64,000 nt of DNA, taken from contig NZ_FWFQ01000002.1 of assembly GCF_900172235.1 (NCBI RefSeq), positions 227,785 to 291,784 of the forward strand. The letters run 5' to 3'. This document shows positions 35,744 through 44,508 of the stretch, piece by piece (positions within the stretch are counted from its first letter, which is position 1; each line of letters starts with the position of its first letter). A program made the position numbers and the translations under genes. A model generated the notes under the pieces. It searched no databases, was not told the origin of the DNA, and worked only from the letters and a program-made list of their open reading frames with translations. Source of the DNA: Pseudoruegeria aquimaris (GTDB lineage Bacteria > Pseudomonadota > Alphaproteobacteria > Rhodobacterales > Rhodobacteraceae).

Positions 35744-37546
35744 TCACTTTTCCTTCGACAGCACGTAGGTGCCCGGCGCCGCGCAGAGCAGCTTGCGGCC
35801 GTCGTCCCCGGGTTTGCGGGCCGGAACCATCGCGCCGGAACGCTTGGCCAGCCATTGCTCCCAGGTCGGCCACCAGGAGCCTTCGTGGAAGGTGGCCTCC
35901 GCCTGCCAGGCATCGGGTTCTCCGGCCGGCGCGGCACCGGTGTAGTGGCCGTATTTCTTCTTGCTGGGCGGGTTGATGATCCCGGCGATATGGCCGGATT
36001 CGCTCAGAATGAAGGTCTTGGAGCGGGAGCCGAACTGCTTGACGCCGTTGAAGCTCGATTTCCACGCGGCAATGTGATCGGTCTCGCAGGCGATGGCGCA
36101 GACGGGCACCGTGACGTCCTTGATGTGCAGCCGCTCGCCGCAGACCTCGAAGCCCTTGGTGGCGAACTCGTCGTCCTGGCAGAGGCCGCGCAGGTATTCG
36201 ATGGCCATGCGCCCCGGCAGGTTGGTGGAATCGCCGTTCCAGTAGAGCAGATCGAAAGCCGGCGGCGCCTCGCCCAGCATGTAGCTGCGGATCGCGGGGG
36301 TGTAGATCAGATCGTTGGAGCGCAGGTAGGAGAAGGTGCGCGACATGAAGAAGGAGTCGAGCACGCCGTTCTCGCGGCATTCCTCTTCGATCCCGTCCAC
36401 GAAACCGTCATCGAGGAACACCCCCACCTCGCCCTGATCCGAGAAATCGGTGAGCGTGGTGAACAGAGTGGCGGAGTTGACGGATTTGTCGCCCCGTTTC
36501 TTCATCAGCGCGAGGGTGAGGCTGAGCGTGGTGCCGGCGATGCAGTAGCCCACCACGTTGATCTTCTCCTGCGCGGTGATCGCCTTCACCTCGTTGATCG
36601 CCGTCAGGTAGCCCTCTTCGATGTAGGTATCCATGCCCACGTCGGCGTAGCTTGCATCCGGGTTCACCCAGCTGACCACGAAGAGCGTGTAACCCTGATC
36701 CACGATCCACTTGATCAGCGAATTCGCGGGCTTGAGATCCATGATGTAGAACTTGTTGATCCACGGCGGGAAGATCAGCAGCGGCGTCTTGTGCACCTGT
36801 TCGGTGGTGGGCGCGTATTGGATCAGCTCGAACATGCGGTTGCGGAAGACGACGCTGCCCTCGGTGGTGCCGATGTTCTCGCCCACCTTGAAGGCGTTCT
36901 TGTCGGCCAGCGTCACCAGGAGTTCGCCGCCGTTGGCCTCGATGTCGCGCACGAGGTTCTCAAGCCCCGCCACCAGCGACTCGCCTTCCGTTTCCACCGC
37001 CTTCTCCAGCGCGTCCGGGTTGGTGGCAAGGAAGTTCGTGGGCGACAGCATGTTGATGATCTGCTGGGAGAAATACTCCAGCCGCTTCTTGTCCTTCGGG
37101 CCCAGCCCTTCGACATCGGCCACCGATTGCGCGATGGCTTCCGACGTCAGCAGATATTGCTGCTTGATGTAGTTGAAATAGGGGTGCGTCTGCCAGAGCG
37201 CGTTCTTGAAGCGCGGATCCTGCGGCGTGTGATCCTCCGGCGCTTCCAGCTTGCCCGTGGCCAGCAGGTGCTGCGCCTCCACGTAGTGCGTGAGCGCCTT
37301 GCCCCAGTAGCTGATCTGATGCTCGAGGATCTTGGCAGGGTTGTTCACCATCTCCGCCATGTAGGCCGCGGCCGCCTTCATGTAGAGATCCTGCCCCGGC
37401 GCCTGCAACGAAGGATCGATGTTGCGCTTGTGCGACAGCGCGGCGACAAGCCGTTGGGAAAGCTCCTCGATCTTGGCGAGGTTCTCGTTCAGACGATCGA
37501 GATTTTTCGCTTCTTTGTGGTCTGCGCCGGATTGCTCTGTTGTCAT
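35744..37546 (-). CDS. phaC: Class I poly(3-hydroxyalkanoate) synthase
   Basis: 600-residue polymerase adding 3-hydroxyacyl-CoA to the growing polyester. The lipase-like box with the catalytic Cys is VGYCIAGTTLSLTLAL. The conserved Asp is expected in the ACETDHIA region and the His in ILSESGHIAGIINPP. The upstream FPPWINKFYIMDLKP is typical of class I. The gene is divergent from phaZ across about 107 bases and downstream (on minus) of nothing else, so it may have its own promoter. No exact PhaR box is seen in that region. Confidence 0.95.
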   Translation of the reverse strand: MTTEQSGADHKEAKNLDRLNENLAKIEELSQRLVAALSHKRNIDPSLQAPGQDLYMKAAAAYMAEMVNNPAKILEHQISYWGKALTHYVEAQHLLATGKLEAPEDHTPQDPRFKNALWQTHPYFNYIKQQYLLTSEAIAQSVADVEGLGPKDKKRLEYFSQQIINMLSPTNFLATNPDALEKAVETEGESLVAGLENLVRDIEANGGELLVTLADKNAFKVGENIGTTEGSVVFRNRMFELIQYAPTTEQVHKTPLLIFPPWINKFYIMDLKPANSLIKWIVDQGYTLFVVSWVNPDASYADVGMDTYIEEGYLTAINEVKAITAQEKINVVGYCIAGTTLSLTLALMKKRGDKSVNSATLFTTLTDFSDQGEVGVFLDDGFVDGIEEECRENGVLDSFFMSRTFSYLRSNDLIYTPAIRSYMLGEAPPAFDLLYWNGDSTNLPGRMAIEYLRGLCQDDEFATKGFEVCGERLHIKDVTVPVCAIACETDHIAAWKSSFNGVKQFGSRSKTFILSESGHIAGIINPPSKKKYGHYTGAAPAGEPDAWQAEATFHEGSWWPTWEQWLAKRSGAMVPARKPGDDGRKLLCAAPGTYVLSKEK

Positions 37547-37653
37547 AATAATTTTGTACCCCTAAGATTTGCCGCAGGTGCATAATAATTTCGCCGCAAC
37601 GCTGCGTCAAAGCGGCGAAATGAACCGGGCGGCGCCGGCGAGAGGGAAAACAC

Positions 37654-38937
37654 ATGCGACACATGGCAACATACGACCTGATGGAAAGTGTGCGCAACAC
37701 CAACCAATGGCTCGGCGCCACGGCGCTGGCCTTTGCCTCCTACCCCATCACCGGCCTCGTGCCGCATCCGATGTTCCAGTGGATGGCGGCCTGGGGCGAA
37801 GTGACGGAGCGCACTTTCGCCCGCATGGTCGCCAAGCCGGACTGGGGCATCCACTCCGTCTCCTGCCCCGACGGGCGCGATCATCTCGTGCAGGTGGACG
37901 TGAAGCTCTCCCGCCCCTTCGGCGATCTGATCCACTTCAACGTGCTCGGCCGCCCCGAGAAGGAGCGCAAGGTGCTGCTCGTCGCTCCGATGTCCGGCCA
38001 CTACGCCACGCTGCTGTGCTCCACCGTCAACAGCCTGCTGCCCGATTGCGAAGTCTACATCACCGATTGGCACAACGCGCGCGACATCCCTGTTTCCGCC
38101 GGCAAGTTCGATATCGAGGACTACACCCTCTACCTTGTCGATTTCATGAAGGAACTGGGCAGCGATCTGCACGTGATCGCCGTCTGCCAGCCCGCCCCTC
38201 TGACCCTCGCCGCCACCGCCTATCTCGCCGCCGAGGATCCCAGCGCGCAGCCCAAGACGCTCACGCTGATCGGCGGCCCGATCGATCCCAACGCCGCGGC
38301 CACCGACGTGACGGATTTCGGCCACCGGGTGACGATGGGCGTGCTCGAAGAGATGGCGATCCAGCGCGTGGGCTTCAAATACGCCGGCGTGGGCCGCATG
38401 GTCTATCCGGGGCTTCTGCAGCTGGCCTCCTTCATGTCGATGAACGCCGACAAGCACTCCAAGGCCTTCTTCGACCAGATCCAGCGCGTCGCCCGCGGCG
38501 AGGCCGGCGACCATGACAAGCACAACCGCTTCTACGATGAATACCTCGCCGTAATGGACATGCCGGCGGAATTCTACCTCTCCACCGTGGAACGCATCTT
38601 CAAGAACGGCGAGATCGCCGCGAACGAGTTCGTCGTCGATGGCGTGAAGGTGGATATCGGCGCGATCACCGACGTGGCCGTGAAGACGGTGGAAGGCGCC
38701 AAGGACGACATCACCGCCCCCGGCCAGTGCATCGCCGCGCTGGGGCTGCTCACCGGGCTTCCCGAGAGCAAGAAGGCCAGCCACGTGGAGCCCGGCGCGG
38801 GCCACTACGGCATCTTCGCCGGCCGCAGCTGGCGCGACAACATCCGCCCGATGGTGCTGGAGTTCATCGACAACAACTCCGGCCGGACGCCCCCCGCCGC
38901 AAAGGGCAAGGGCGAGGCCAAGCTCAAGGCCGTCTGA
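37654..38937 (+). CDS. phaZ: Intracellular PHA depolymerase
   Basis: 427-residue PhaZ of the Paracoccus/Cupriavidus intracellular type, hydrolysing native granules. The nucleophile is a cysteine in VIAVCQPAPLTLAATAYLA, as expected for this class rather than a lipase serine. Further conserved stretches are YITDWHNARDIPVSAGKFDI, MSMNADKHSKAF and EPGAGHYGIFAGRSWRDN with the His. Start 37654 follows GAGGG; ATG 37663 is possible. Divergent from phaC, which places synthesis and breakdown under one intergenic region. Confidence 0.93.
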   Translation: MRHMATYDLMESVRNTNQWLGATALAFASYPITGLVPHPMFQWMAAWGEVTERTFARMVAKPDWGIHSVSCPDGRDHLVQVDVKLSRPFGDLIHFNVLGRPEKERKVLLVAPMSGHYATLLCSTVNSLLPDCEVYITDWHNARDIPVSAGKFDIEDYTLYLVDFMKELGSDLHVIAVCQPAPLTLAATAYLAAEDPSAQPKTLTLIGGPIDPNAAATDVTDFGHRVTMGVLEEMAIQRVGFKYAGVGRMVYPGLLQLASFMSMNADKHSKAFFDQIQRVARGEAGDHDKHNRFYDEYLAVMDMPAEFYLSTVERIFKNGEIAANEFVVDGVKVDIGAITDVAVKTVEGAKDDITAPGQCIAALGLLTGLPESKKASHVEPGAGHYGIFAGRSWRDNIRPMVLEFIDNNSGRTPPAAKGKGEAKLKAV

Positions 38938-38959
38938 GGCGGCTTTTCGGAAAGCATCC

Positions 38960-38984
38960 AACGCCCGCGCAAGCGGGCGTTTTC
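38960..38984 (+). terminator. Terminator of phaZ
   Basis: 9-bp stem (38960-38968 with 38973-38981), GCAA loop, TTTT tail. Confidence 0.85.
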
Positions 38985-39063
38985 ATTCTTGCACCAGCGC
39001 GCCCTTTCGCACCCCTGGCCCTGGGCAGGGGCAAAGGCCCCCCAATGGGGAAGGCCGGGGTCC

Positions 39064-39083
39064 GGCCGGCAGAGCCGGCCAAT
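39064..39083. repeat. GGCCGGC-GAGCCGGCC palindromic element, copy 2
   Basis: GGCCGGCAGAGCCGGCCAAT, near-identical to the element at 22441-22460. Located between the 3' ends of phaZ and the convergent hydrolase. Confidence 0.45.
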
Positions 39084-39103
39084 CTCCGTGATAGGTTTTC
39101 GCG

Positions 39104-39814
39104 CTAATGCAGCACCAGCGGCGCTTTCAGCCATTCGCCCAGCGCCGCCGTCAGCGCCACCGGCTGCTCCAGCGGGGCCAGATGGCCCGCCTGCGCGATG
39201 GTGCGGATCTGGCCGTGCGGCATCAGCCCGGCCATGACCTCGTGCCGGTGCACCGGGCAGAGCGCGTCATACTCGCCGCAGATGGCAAAGGCCGGCAGCT
39301 TCGCCATGCGCAGCGTCTTCTGCTGGTCCGGCCGCCGCTGCATCGCGCGGGTCTGCCGGATGAACACCTCGGGCCCGAGATCCATCCCCATGCGGCGATA
39401 CTGCGCCAGAACCCGCTCGCGGTTCCCTTGCGGCGCGAGGTAATCGGGTTTCATCTCGTCTTCCAGCGCCTGCTCCAGGCGGCCGAGTTTCGCGGCCATG
39501 ATGAGCGGCTCGCGATCCGCCGCCACCGTGGGCAGTTCCGCCAGCGGGCTGGTGTCGATCAGGGCGAGCCGGGTGACCTGTTCCGGCGCAAGCCGCAGGA
39601 TCTCCATCGCCACCATGCCGCCGAGCCCGTGCCCGGCCAGCGCGAAACGCGGCGGGGCGGCCTGCAGGATGAAACGCGCCATCTCGGTCACGGTCTCGCC
39701 TTGCGTCACGGGGCCGATCACGACGCAGCGATCCTGCGACAGCCGCGCGATCTGGTGGGTGAACAGGCGGGCATCGCACATCATGCCCGGCAAGAGAAGC
39801 AACGGCTCGTGCAT
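39104..39814 (-). CDS. Alpha/beta-hydrolase-fold protein with glycine at the nucleophile position
   Basis: 236 residues with full fold hallmarks: LLLPGMMCDARLFTHQ at the start, an elbow reading FALAGHGLGGMVAME, an acid FAICGEYDALCPV and a base TIAQAGHLAPLE. In the elbow the expected GHSxGG serine is Gly (GGG codon, near residue 63), so the classic triad lacks its nucleophile. It may be inactive, regulatory, or a cofactor-free dioxygenase/lyase-like variant. It lies alone, convergent to phaZ. Confidence 0.8.
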   Translation of the reverse strand: MHEPLLLLPGMMCDARLFTHQIARLSQDRCVVIGPVTQGETVTEMARFILQAAPPRFALAGHGLGGMVAMEILRLAPEQVTRLALIDTSPLAELPTVAADREPLIMAAKLGRLEQALEDEMKPDYLAPQGNRERVLAQYRRMGMDLGPEVFIRQTRAMQRRPDQQKTLRMAKLPAFAICGEYDALCPVHRHEVMAGLMPHGQIRTIAQAGHLAPLEQPVALTAALGEWLKAPLVLH

Positions 39815-39940
39815 CCTGACCTCGTGGATTGTTACTTGTTATTGAGGTCAATGCTGCCGCAGGCGCGTTTGTTTCCAAACCGAAAACAGAGCGCCCACAT
39901 TTGGATTGCCTGCCACCTGTGGCCCGGATGCCGCGGCCCG

Positions 39941-40597
39941 TCAGGCCCAGCGCGCCGGGATTTCCGGCTGCGCCACCCCGCGAAACGGCGGGAAATCCGT
40001 GTAGCGCCGCCGGCGCTGCCCCGGCGGCTCGGCAGGGCTTTCGCCGCCCCGAAGAACAAGATGATGCGGCTTGATCCAGCTGCGGATCGCGCGCAGCGGC
40101 GCCTCGTTCCACGTCAGATTGAAGGCGGCCAGATTCGGGAAGAAGAGCATCTGCGAATAGGGCAGATGATCGTGCACCCACCACGCCAGGTCCCGCCAGT
40201 CCCGCCCCTTCTCGTATTGATCCGCGAACCACGGCACCACGACACAGGCGCAGGCCCCCATGTGGCCCTCCGCATCGCGCAGATCCCAGATGTGCACACC
40301 GCGGTTGCCCTCGTTGCCGCCGCAGTTCAGCTTGCGCTCGTTGCCGAAGGCGTTCAGCGCCGCCGAGCGGTAGGCCGAGCGGATGGCGATACAGCCGAAG
40401 GTTTCATGCAGCGGGTCCAGCAGTTCGACGGCCAGCCGGCGGCCCGCCGCGATGGCGAGATCCGGATCATCCGGCACGTTGGGCACGCCGTGGAAATTGC
40501 CGATCTCCGAATGGAGCATGTCCCGCATGTAGAAGTATTTCGAGAGCCGCACGCGGCCCAGCGTCTCCAGGCTCCACATGCTGGCCGGCCTGCGCAT
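39941..40597 (-). CDS. Conserved protein, possible M15-like (D-Ala-D-Ala carboxypeptidase-fold) domain
   Basis: 218 residues from the ATG overlapping the VOC gene's stop by one base (ATGA-type TGATG). SAYRSAALNAFGNERKLN with HIWDLRDAEGHMGACACVV resembles the SxYRSxxLN...H...D layout of M15-type peptidases, but the usual zinc residues are not all clear, so catalysis is uncertain. The C-terminus is basic and proline-rich. Translational coupling to the VOC protein is clear; a functional link is not. Confidence 0.55.
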   Translation of the reverse strand: MRRPASMWSLETLGRVRLSKYFYMRDMLHSEIGNFHGVPNVPDDPDLAIAAGRRLAVELLDPLHETFGCIAIRSAYRSAALNAFGNERKLNCGGNEGNRGVHIWDLRDAEGHMGACACVVVPWFADQYEKGRDWRDLAWWVHDHLPYSQMLFFPNLAAFNLTWNEAPLRAIRSWIKPHHLVLRGGESPAEPPGQRRRRYTDFPPFRGVAQPEIPARWA

Positions 40598-41028
40598 CAG
40601 CCCGCCCCGTTCCACTGGAAGGCGCCGTCGGGCGCGAGTGGGGAAAAGGGGTTGTAGGCGATTTCCCAGACATGGCCGTCGGGATCGGCGAAGTAGCCGT
40701 GGTGGCCGCCCCAGAACACGTCCTGTGCCTCCTTCAGGATCCGCGCGCCGGCCGCCTTCGCCCGCGCGAGAAGCGGCGCCACCTCCTCGCATGAACGCAG
40801 GTTGTGCGCCAGCGTGATCCCGGAGAAGCCGCCGATCTCCGCCGGATCCATCCCCCACTCCTCCGCCAGTTTTTCCTTCGGGTAGAGCCCCAGCGTCTGA
40901 CCGATGAGATCGAAGGCGACGACGCCATCCGGGCTGTCCACCCGCACCCAGCCGAGCGCCTCGTAGAAACGCGCCGCGCGTTCGAGATCGGCCACGCCGA
41001 GGGTGATCAGGCTCACTCGCTGCTCCAC
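40597..41028 (-). CDS. VOC (glyoxalase/bleomycin resistance) family protein
   Basis: 143 residues with the VOC pattern: VSLITLGVADLERAARFYEALGW at the start (in part), FSGITLAHNLRSCEEV, ILKEAQDVFWGGHHGYFADPDG and HVWEIAYNPF. One VOC module; dimer expected. Ligand unknown. It is coupled to the next gene by a one-base stop/start overlap. Confidence 0.88.
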   Translation of the reverse strand: MEQRVSLITLGVADLERAARFYEALGWVRVDSPDGVVAFDLIGQTLGLYPKEKLAEEWGMDPAEIGGFSGITLAHNLRSCEEVAPLLARAKAAGARILKEAQDVFWGGHHGYFADPDGHVWEIAYNPFSPLAPDGAFQWNGAG

Positions 41029-41085
41029 CGGGGCTCCTTTCCGGGCGTCAGGGCATGTTCGCCTTACGTTCTCACGCGCCGCGCC

Positions 41086-42069
41086 TCATTGCAAGCTTTC
41101 GATCCAGGCGCCGATCGCCTCCACCGCGGGCTGCGTGCCGGCCGGGGACAGGATGTCGCCGGCGATGACGTGGTGGAACGGATCGCCCCCCTCTCCGCCG
41201 TCCATGTTGACGATCTTCACCGGCCCGCCCCAGCGCGCCGCGATTTCGCGGGTGATGTCGGGGCGCACGACGCGATCCTCGTCCGAGAAGACGAAGAGCG
41301 CCGGGATCGAGACGGAGCCGTAATCCTGCGACGCCGCGTGTTTGACGGCGGCCGCCATCGGCAGCACCGAAACCGTCGGGTAGCGGGTCGTCCAATAGGT
41401 GCCGTGGCCCTCGTTCTGTGGCTCGAAAGCACGTTCCGCGCCGCCCACGAGCCCCACCCAATGGCGCGCGGCCGGCCATGTCAGCAGCGGCGCCAGCGGG
41501 TTGTTGATGCCGAAGTTCGGGCTCACGAAGACGATGCCCGCCACGTCTTCCACCAGCGCCGGCTCAAGCGCGGCAAGGGCGGCGAAGGTGCCGCCGGTTG
41601 AGGTGGTGATCAGGATCACCTCATCGCCGATCGCACGCCCCACGGCCACCGCCTCGGCCATGTCTTCCATCCAGTCCTGCACCCGCGGCTCCGCCATCGC
41701 CGCGCCGCCCCGGCCGTGGCCCGACAGGCGCGTGAAATGCAGGTTCGCCCCGAGCGCTTCCGCCAACCTGTCCGGCACCGGGCGGATCTCTTCGGAGGTG
41801 GCCGAGAAACCGTGGACGTAGACCAGCGCCAGCGGCGTGCGCGCGCCCACTTCGCCGGCCCAGTGCACCCGCTTCGCCACGCCGGGCGTCAGATCCTCGA
41901 ACCCGGCTTCCTGCGCGGCGAGATAGGCATCGACCCCGCCTTCAAGCTGCGCCGCGTCGAAGCGCACGTCCTCGTGCAGCGGCTCGTAGGGGCCGAAGGC
42001 GACCAGCAGCCCGACGACGATCACCACGAGCAGCAGCCCGCGCCCGATCCATTTCCCCAGCCGGCGCAT
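41086..42069 (-). CDS. Membrane-anchored alpha/beta hydrolase
   Basis: 327 residues. An N-terminal hydrophobic segment (about 8-26) anchors or exports the protein. The hydrolase core has YVHGFSATSEEIRP, the nucleophile Ser in LITTSTGGTFAALAAL, Asp in LFVFSDEDRVVRP and His in GDPFHHVIAG. The substrate is unknown. It starts 2 bases after the stop of the following-on-minus upstream hydrolase (42071), so the two are one unit. Confidence 0.83.
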   Translation of the reverse strand: MRRLGKWIGRGLLLVVIVVGLLVAFGPYEPLHEDVRFDAAQLEGGVDAYLAAQEAGFEDLTPGVAKRVHWAGEVGARTPLALVYVHGFSATSEEIRPVPDRLAEALGANLHFTRLSGHGRGGAAMAEPRVQDWMEDMAEAVAVGRAIGDEVILITTSTGGTFAALAALEPALVEDVAGIVFVSPNFGINNPLAPLLTWPAARHWVGLVGGAERAFEPQNEGHGTYWTTRYPTVSVLPMAAAVKHAASQDYGSVSIPALFVFSDEDRVVRPDITREIAARWGGPVKIVNMDGGEGGDPFHHVIAGDILSPAGTQPAVEAIGAWIESLQ

Positions 42070-42070
42070 C

Positions 42071-42826
42071 TCAGCCCTCCCCGGCCCGGTTCAGAACCTT
42101 CTCGATCGTCTTCTCGATCAGCACGAGGCAGGGCGGCGAAGAGAAGCTGTGATCGGCCCCCTTCACCAGCGTCAGCCGCATGTCCTCGCACGCGGCGTGC
42201 TCCAGCAGCGCCAGCGCCGTTTCGGTGCTCACCGCGGTATCGGCGGTGCCCTGAAGGCAGCGCACCGGGAAGGGCAGCGGCAGCGGCTTGTCCATCACCA
42301 GGTGATCGCGGCCATCCTCGATCAGGCGCCGCGTGATAATGTAGGGTTCGCCATATTCCGAAGGCACCGCGATCTGCCCCTCCTCCATGACCTGCCGGCG
42401 CTCCGCCTCGTTGAAGGAGGCCCAGAAGCCTGCCTCGGTGAAATCCGGCGCCGCGGCGATCGTCACGAGGCCCGCCACGCGCGCGGGCAGCGCCTGGGTC
42501 ATCAGCAGCGAAATCCAGCCGCCCATCGAAGAGCCCACCAGCACCTGCGGACCCTCGGTCAGCGCTTCGATCACCGCCCGCGCATCCGCCGCCCAGTCGC
42601 CGATGCAGCCATCGGTGAAATCCCCGCCGCTCTGGCCATGCCCCGAATAGTCGAACCGCAGGAAGGCGCGCCCGCTGCGCTTCGCCCAGCCCTCCAGGTG
42701 CACCGCCTTGCTACCCTCCATGTCGGATTTGAACCCGCCGAGAAACACCACCCCCGGCCCCTTGCCGGCCGTGCGATGATAGGCAATGCGGCGCCCCTCG
42801 GGCGTCTCCAGAAATTCAACCGCCAT
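42071..42826 (-). CDS. Alpha/beta hydrolase (ABHD10/BPHL-like)
   Basis: 251-residue hydrolase. FLGGFKSDMEGSKAVHLE at the oxyanion side, nucleophile Ser in VLVGSSMGGWISLLM, acid in LQGTADTAVS and His in KGADHSFSSPP. The arrangement resembles ABHD10-type thioesterases, a moderate call. The start at 42826 has a perfect GGAGGGATC upstream. The upstream flank carries repeat copy 2. Confidence 0.83.
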   Translation of the reverse strand: MAVEFLETPEGRRIAYHRTAGKGPGVVFLGGFKSDMEGSKAVHLEGWAKRSGRAFLRFDYSGHGQSGGDFTDGCIGDWAADARAVIEALTEGPQVLVGSSMGGWISLLMTQALPARVAGLVTIAAAPDFTEAGFWASFNEAERRQVMEEGQIAVPSEYGEPYIITRRLIEDGRDHLVMDKPLPLPFPVRCLQGTADTAVSTETALALLEHAACEDMRLTLVKGADHSFSSPPCLVLIEKTIEKVLNRAGEG

Positions 42827-42893
42827 GATCCCTCCCGGATTGAAACTGCACCTCGACGAAATCGCACGCAGGGGCCGTTCTGGCAACGGGCTT

Positions 42894-42976
42894 TGCCCTT
42901 CCCCTTGCGGCAAATACCTCGGGGGAGCCGCGCCGCGAGGCGTGGCGGGGGCAGAGCCCCCGGCCCTGCCCCTTCG
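42894..42976 (-). repeat. Interspersed 3'-flank repeat, copy 2
   Basis: On the minus strand a GGGGGCTCTGCCCCC hairpin, then CTCCCCCGAGGTATTTGCCG and CAAGGGGAAGGGC. Core CAAATACCTCGGGGGAGCC is at 42911-42929. It follows the 3' end of the DUF805 gene in the same orientation. Confidence 0.7.
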
Positions 42977-42982
42977 CCTGCG

Positions 42983-43348
42983 TCAGGTCAGCGGGTTGGG
43001 CGCGCCGTAGGCGTTGTCGCCCTCCTGGCTGGGCTGCACGTAGAAATAGAGCAACACCAGCGCCCCGATGATCGGGATGAAGGCCAGCAGCAGCCACCAG
43101 CCGGATTTTCCGACGTCATGCATCCGGCGCGCGGCGACGGCGATGTTGGGGATGATGAGGCCAAGGCTCACGAGCATCGAAATCGGCTGACCGCTCTCGG
43201 GGCCGGTTCCGAAGATCAGCCCATCGATGATCGAGGTGATCGTGAGCAGGATCAGAACGGCGAGCCACCACCACCAGAATTCCGCGCGCGGGGCGCGGCC
43301 CGAGAAGGTGGCGTAGTTGGAAAGAACGCGGCTTATGGCTGCCTGCAT
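42983..43348 (-). CDS. DUF805 membrane protein
   Basis: 121 residues with the DUF805 signature FSGRAPRAEFWWWWLAVL and ARRMHDVGKSGWWLLLAFIP, three or four membrane segments. Unknown function. Start ATG 43348 follows AGGGAGATATGTC; the reading frame continues upstream but not convincingly. It lies between DUF2125 and the alpha/beta hydrolase pair, same strand. Confidence 0.87.
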   Translation of the reverse strand: MQAAISRVLSNYATFSGRAPRAEFWWWWLAVLILLTITSIIDGLIFGTGPESGQPISMLVSLGLIIPNIAVAARRMHDVGKSGWWLLLAFIPIIGALVLLYFYVQPSQEGDNAYGAPNPLT

Positions 43349-43438
43349 GACATATCTCCCTGATTTCAATGCCGTCAGCCTAGCGGGATTTCGCCGCGAG
43401 CAAAGGATTTTCCGCACGCGCCGGCGCCGATGGCCCCG

Positions 43439-44440
43439 TCAGCGCAGACGCAGCACCGGGGCCGGGCCGAGGGGCACGAAGCCCAGCATCATCCGCCCGC
43501 CCTTGAAGGTGATCGGCGCATCGATCGTCTGGCTGTTGCCCGACAGCCCCGCGATCGCGGCAAGCCCGCGCTCCAGCGGCTCGGCATATGGCTCGGGCAG
43601 CAGCCCGCTCTGCACGGCGATCTCCAGCATCTCGCGCCAGTTGGTCGCGCGGATGGTGATCCGCCCTTCCGGAATGCCCGCCGAATCGATGTCGAGCGTG
43701 CCGGCCAGCCGCAGATCCAGATCCCCCCAGGCGGCCTGCACGGTGCCCAGTTCCAGCCGCCGCGGCTGTGGACGGGCCTCTTCGATCGCGTAGCGGTCCC
43801 ATGGCGCATCGAAGGCCATCGTGGCGTCGATCTTCAGGGTCTCGAAGGCATCGGGCAGCCGCTTGAGCGGGTCCATCCGGGCAAGGATGTCGGAAGCGGG
43901 CTTCACGTTGCGCGCCTCGAAGAAGAGATCGTAGGTGTTGGCCCGCCCGGCCGCCTCGCGAATGGCGAATTCGCCGCTGTCGGTGGCCGCCGTCCAACCT
44001 GCGGTGGAGCTCAGCGCGAGATTTTCCAGCTCGAAGGTCGCCCGGCTCAAGGCGAAGGCCTGCGCGGGCCGGAACAGCACGCTGCCGCGCATGACGTCGT
44101 TGGTCACGGTGATCTTTTCCTGCGGCGTGGCCACGACCTGCGTGCGCGGCCATGCGGCGATGACGTGGCCGGGCTTGTAGCTCAGCGCCAGGATCTGGAA
44201 CATCGGCGCTTCCCACGCCAGCCCGCTTTCGGGATCGGCGAGGATCAGATCCTCCGCCATGGTGTCGAACCGGTTGGGAAAGCCGTGGGTCTCAAGGCTG
44301 CCGTATTCCGCCACCCAGCCGTCGGCCTGCCGGTCCGCGAACCACCCCTTCAGGCCGTTTTCCACGGCGCGCGCGCCGATGAACCAGTAGCCGCTCCAGC
44401 CCAGGGCCGCCGCCAGGATCAATCCGATCAGCCAACGCAT
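43439..44440 (-). CDS. DUF2125 domain-containing protein
   Basis: 333-residue alphaproteobacterial protein with an N-terminal signal-anchor (MRWLIGLILAAALGWSGYW). Typical DUF2125 start: FADRQADGWVAEYGSLETHG and FPNRFDTMAEDL; then beta-rich repeats. Function unknown, probably envelope-located. It precedes DUF805 on the minus strand and is divergent from the chaC gene. Confidence 0.85.
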   Translation of the reverse strand: MRWLIGLILAAALGWSGYWFIGARAVENGLKGWFADRQADGWVAEYGSLETHGFPNRFDTMAEDLILADPESGLAWEAPMFQILALSYKPGHVIAAWPRTQVVATPQEKITVTNDVMRGSVLFRPAQAFALSRATFELENLALSSTAGWTAATDSGEFAIREAAGRANTYDLFFEARNVKPASDILARMDPLKRLPDAFETLKIDATMAFDAPWDRYAIEEARPQPRRLELGTVQAAWGDLDLRLAGTLDIDSAGIPEGRITIRATNWREMLEIAVQSGLLPEPYAEPLERGLAAIAGLSGNSQTIDAPITFKGGRMMLGFVPLGPAPVLRLR

Positions 44441-44508
44441 GATGTCGTGCCTCTTTCCACTTGTGACGTGCTGATGTTTATAGGGCGCAAACGGGAAGGA
44501 CCAGACAG

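Noticed and set aside
42149..43363. Plus-strand ORF of 404 residues across two minus-strand genes
   Set aside because: Low-complexity His/Arg/Ala-rich shadow; the minus strand has hydrolase and DUF805 motifs and ribosome sites.
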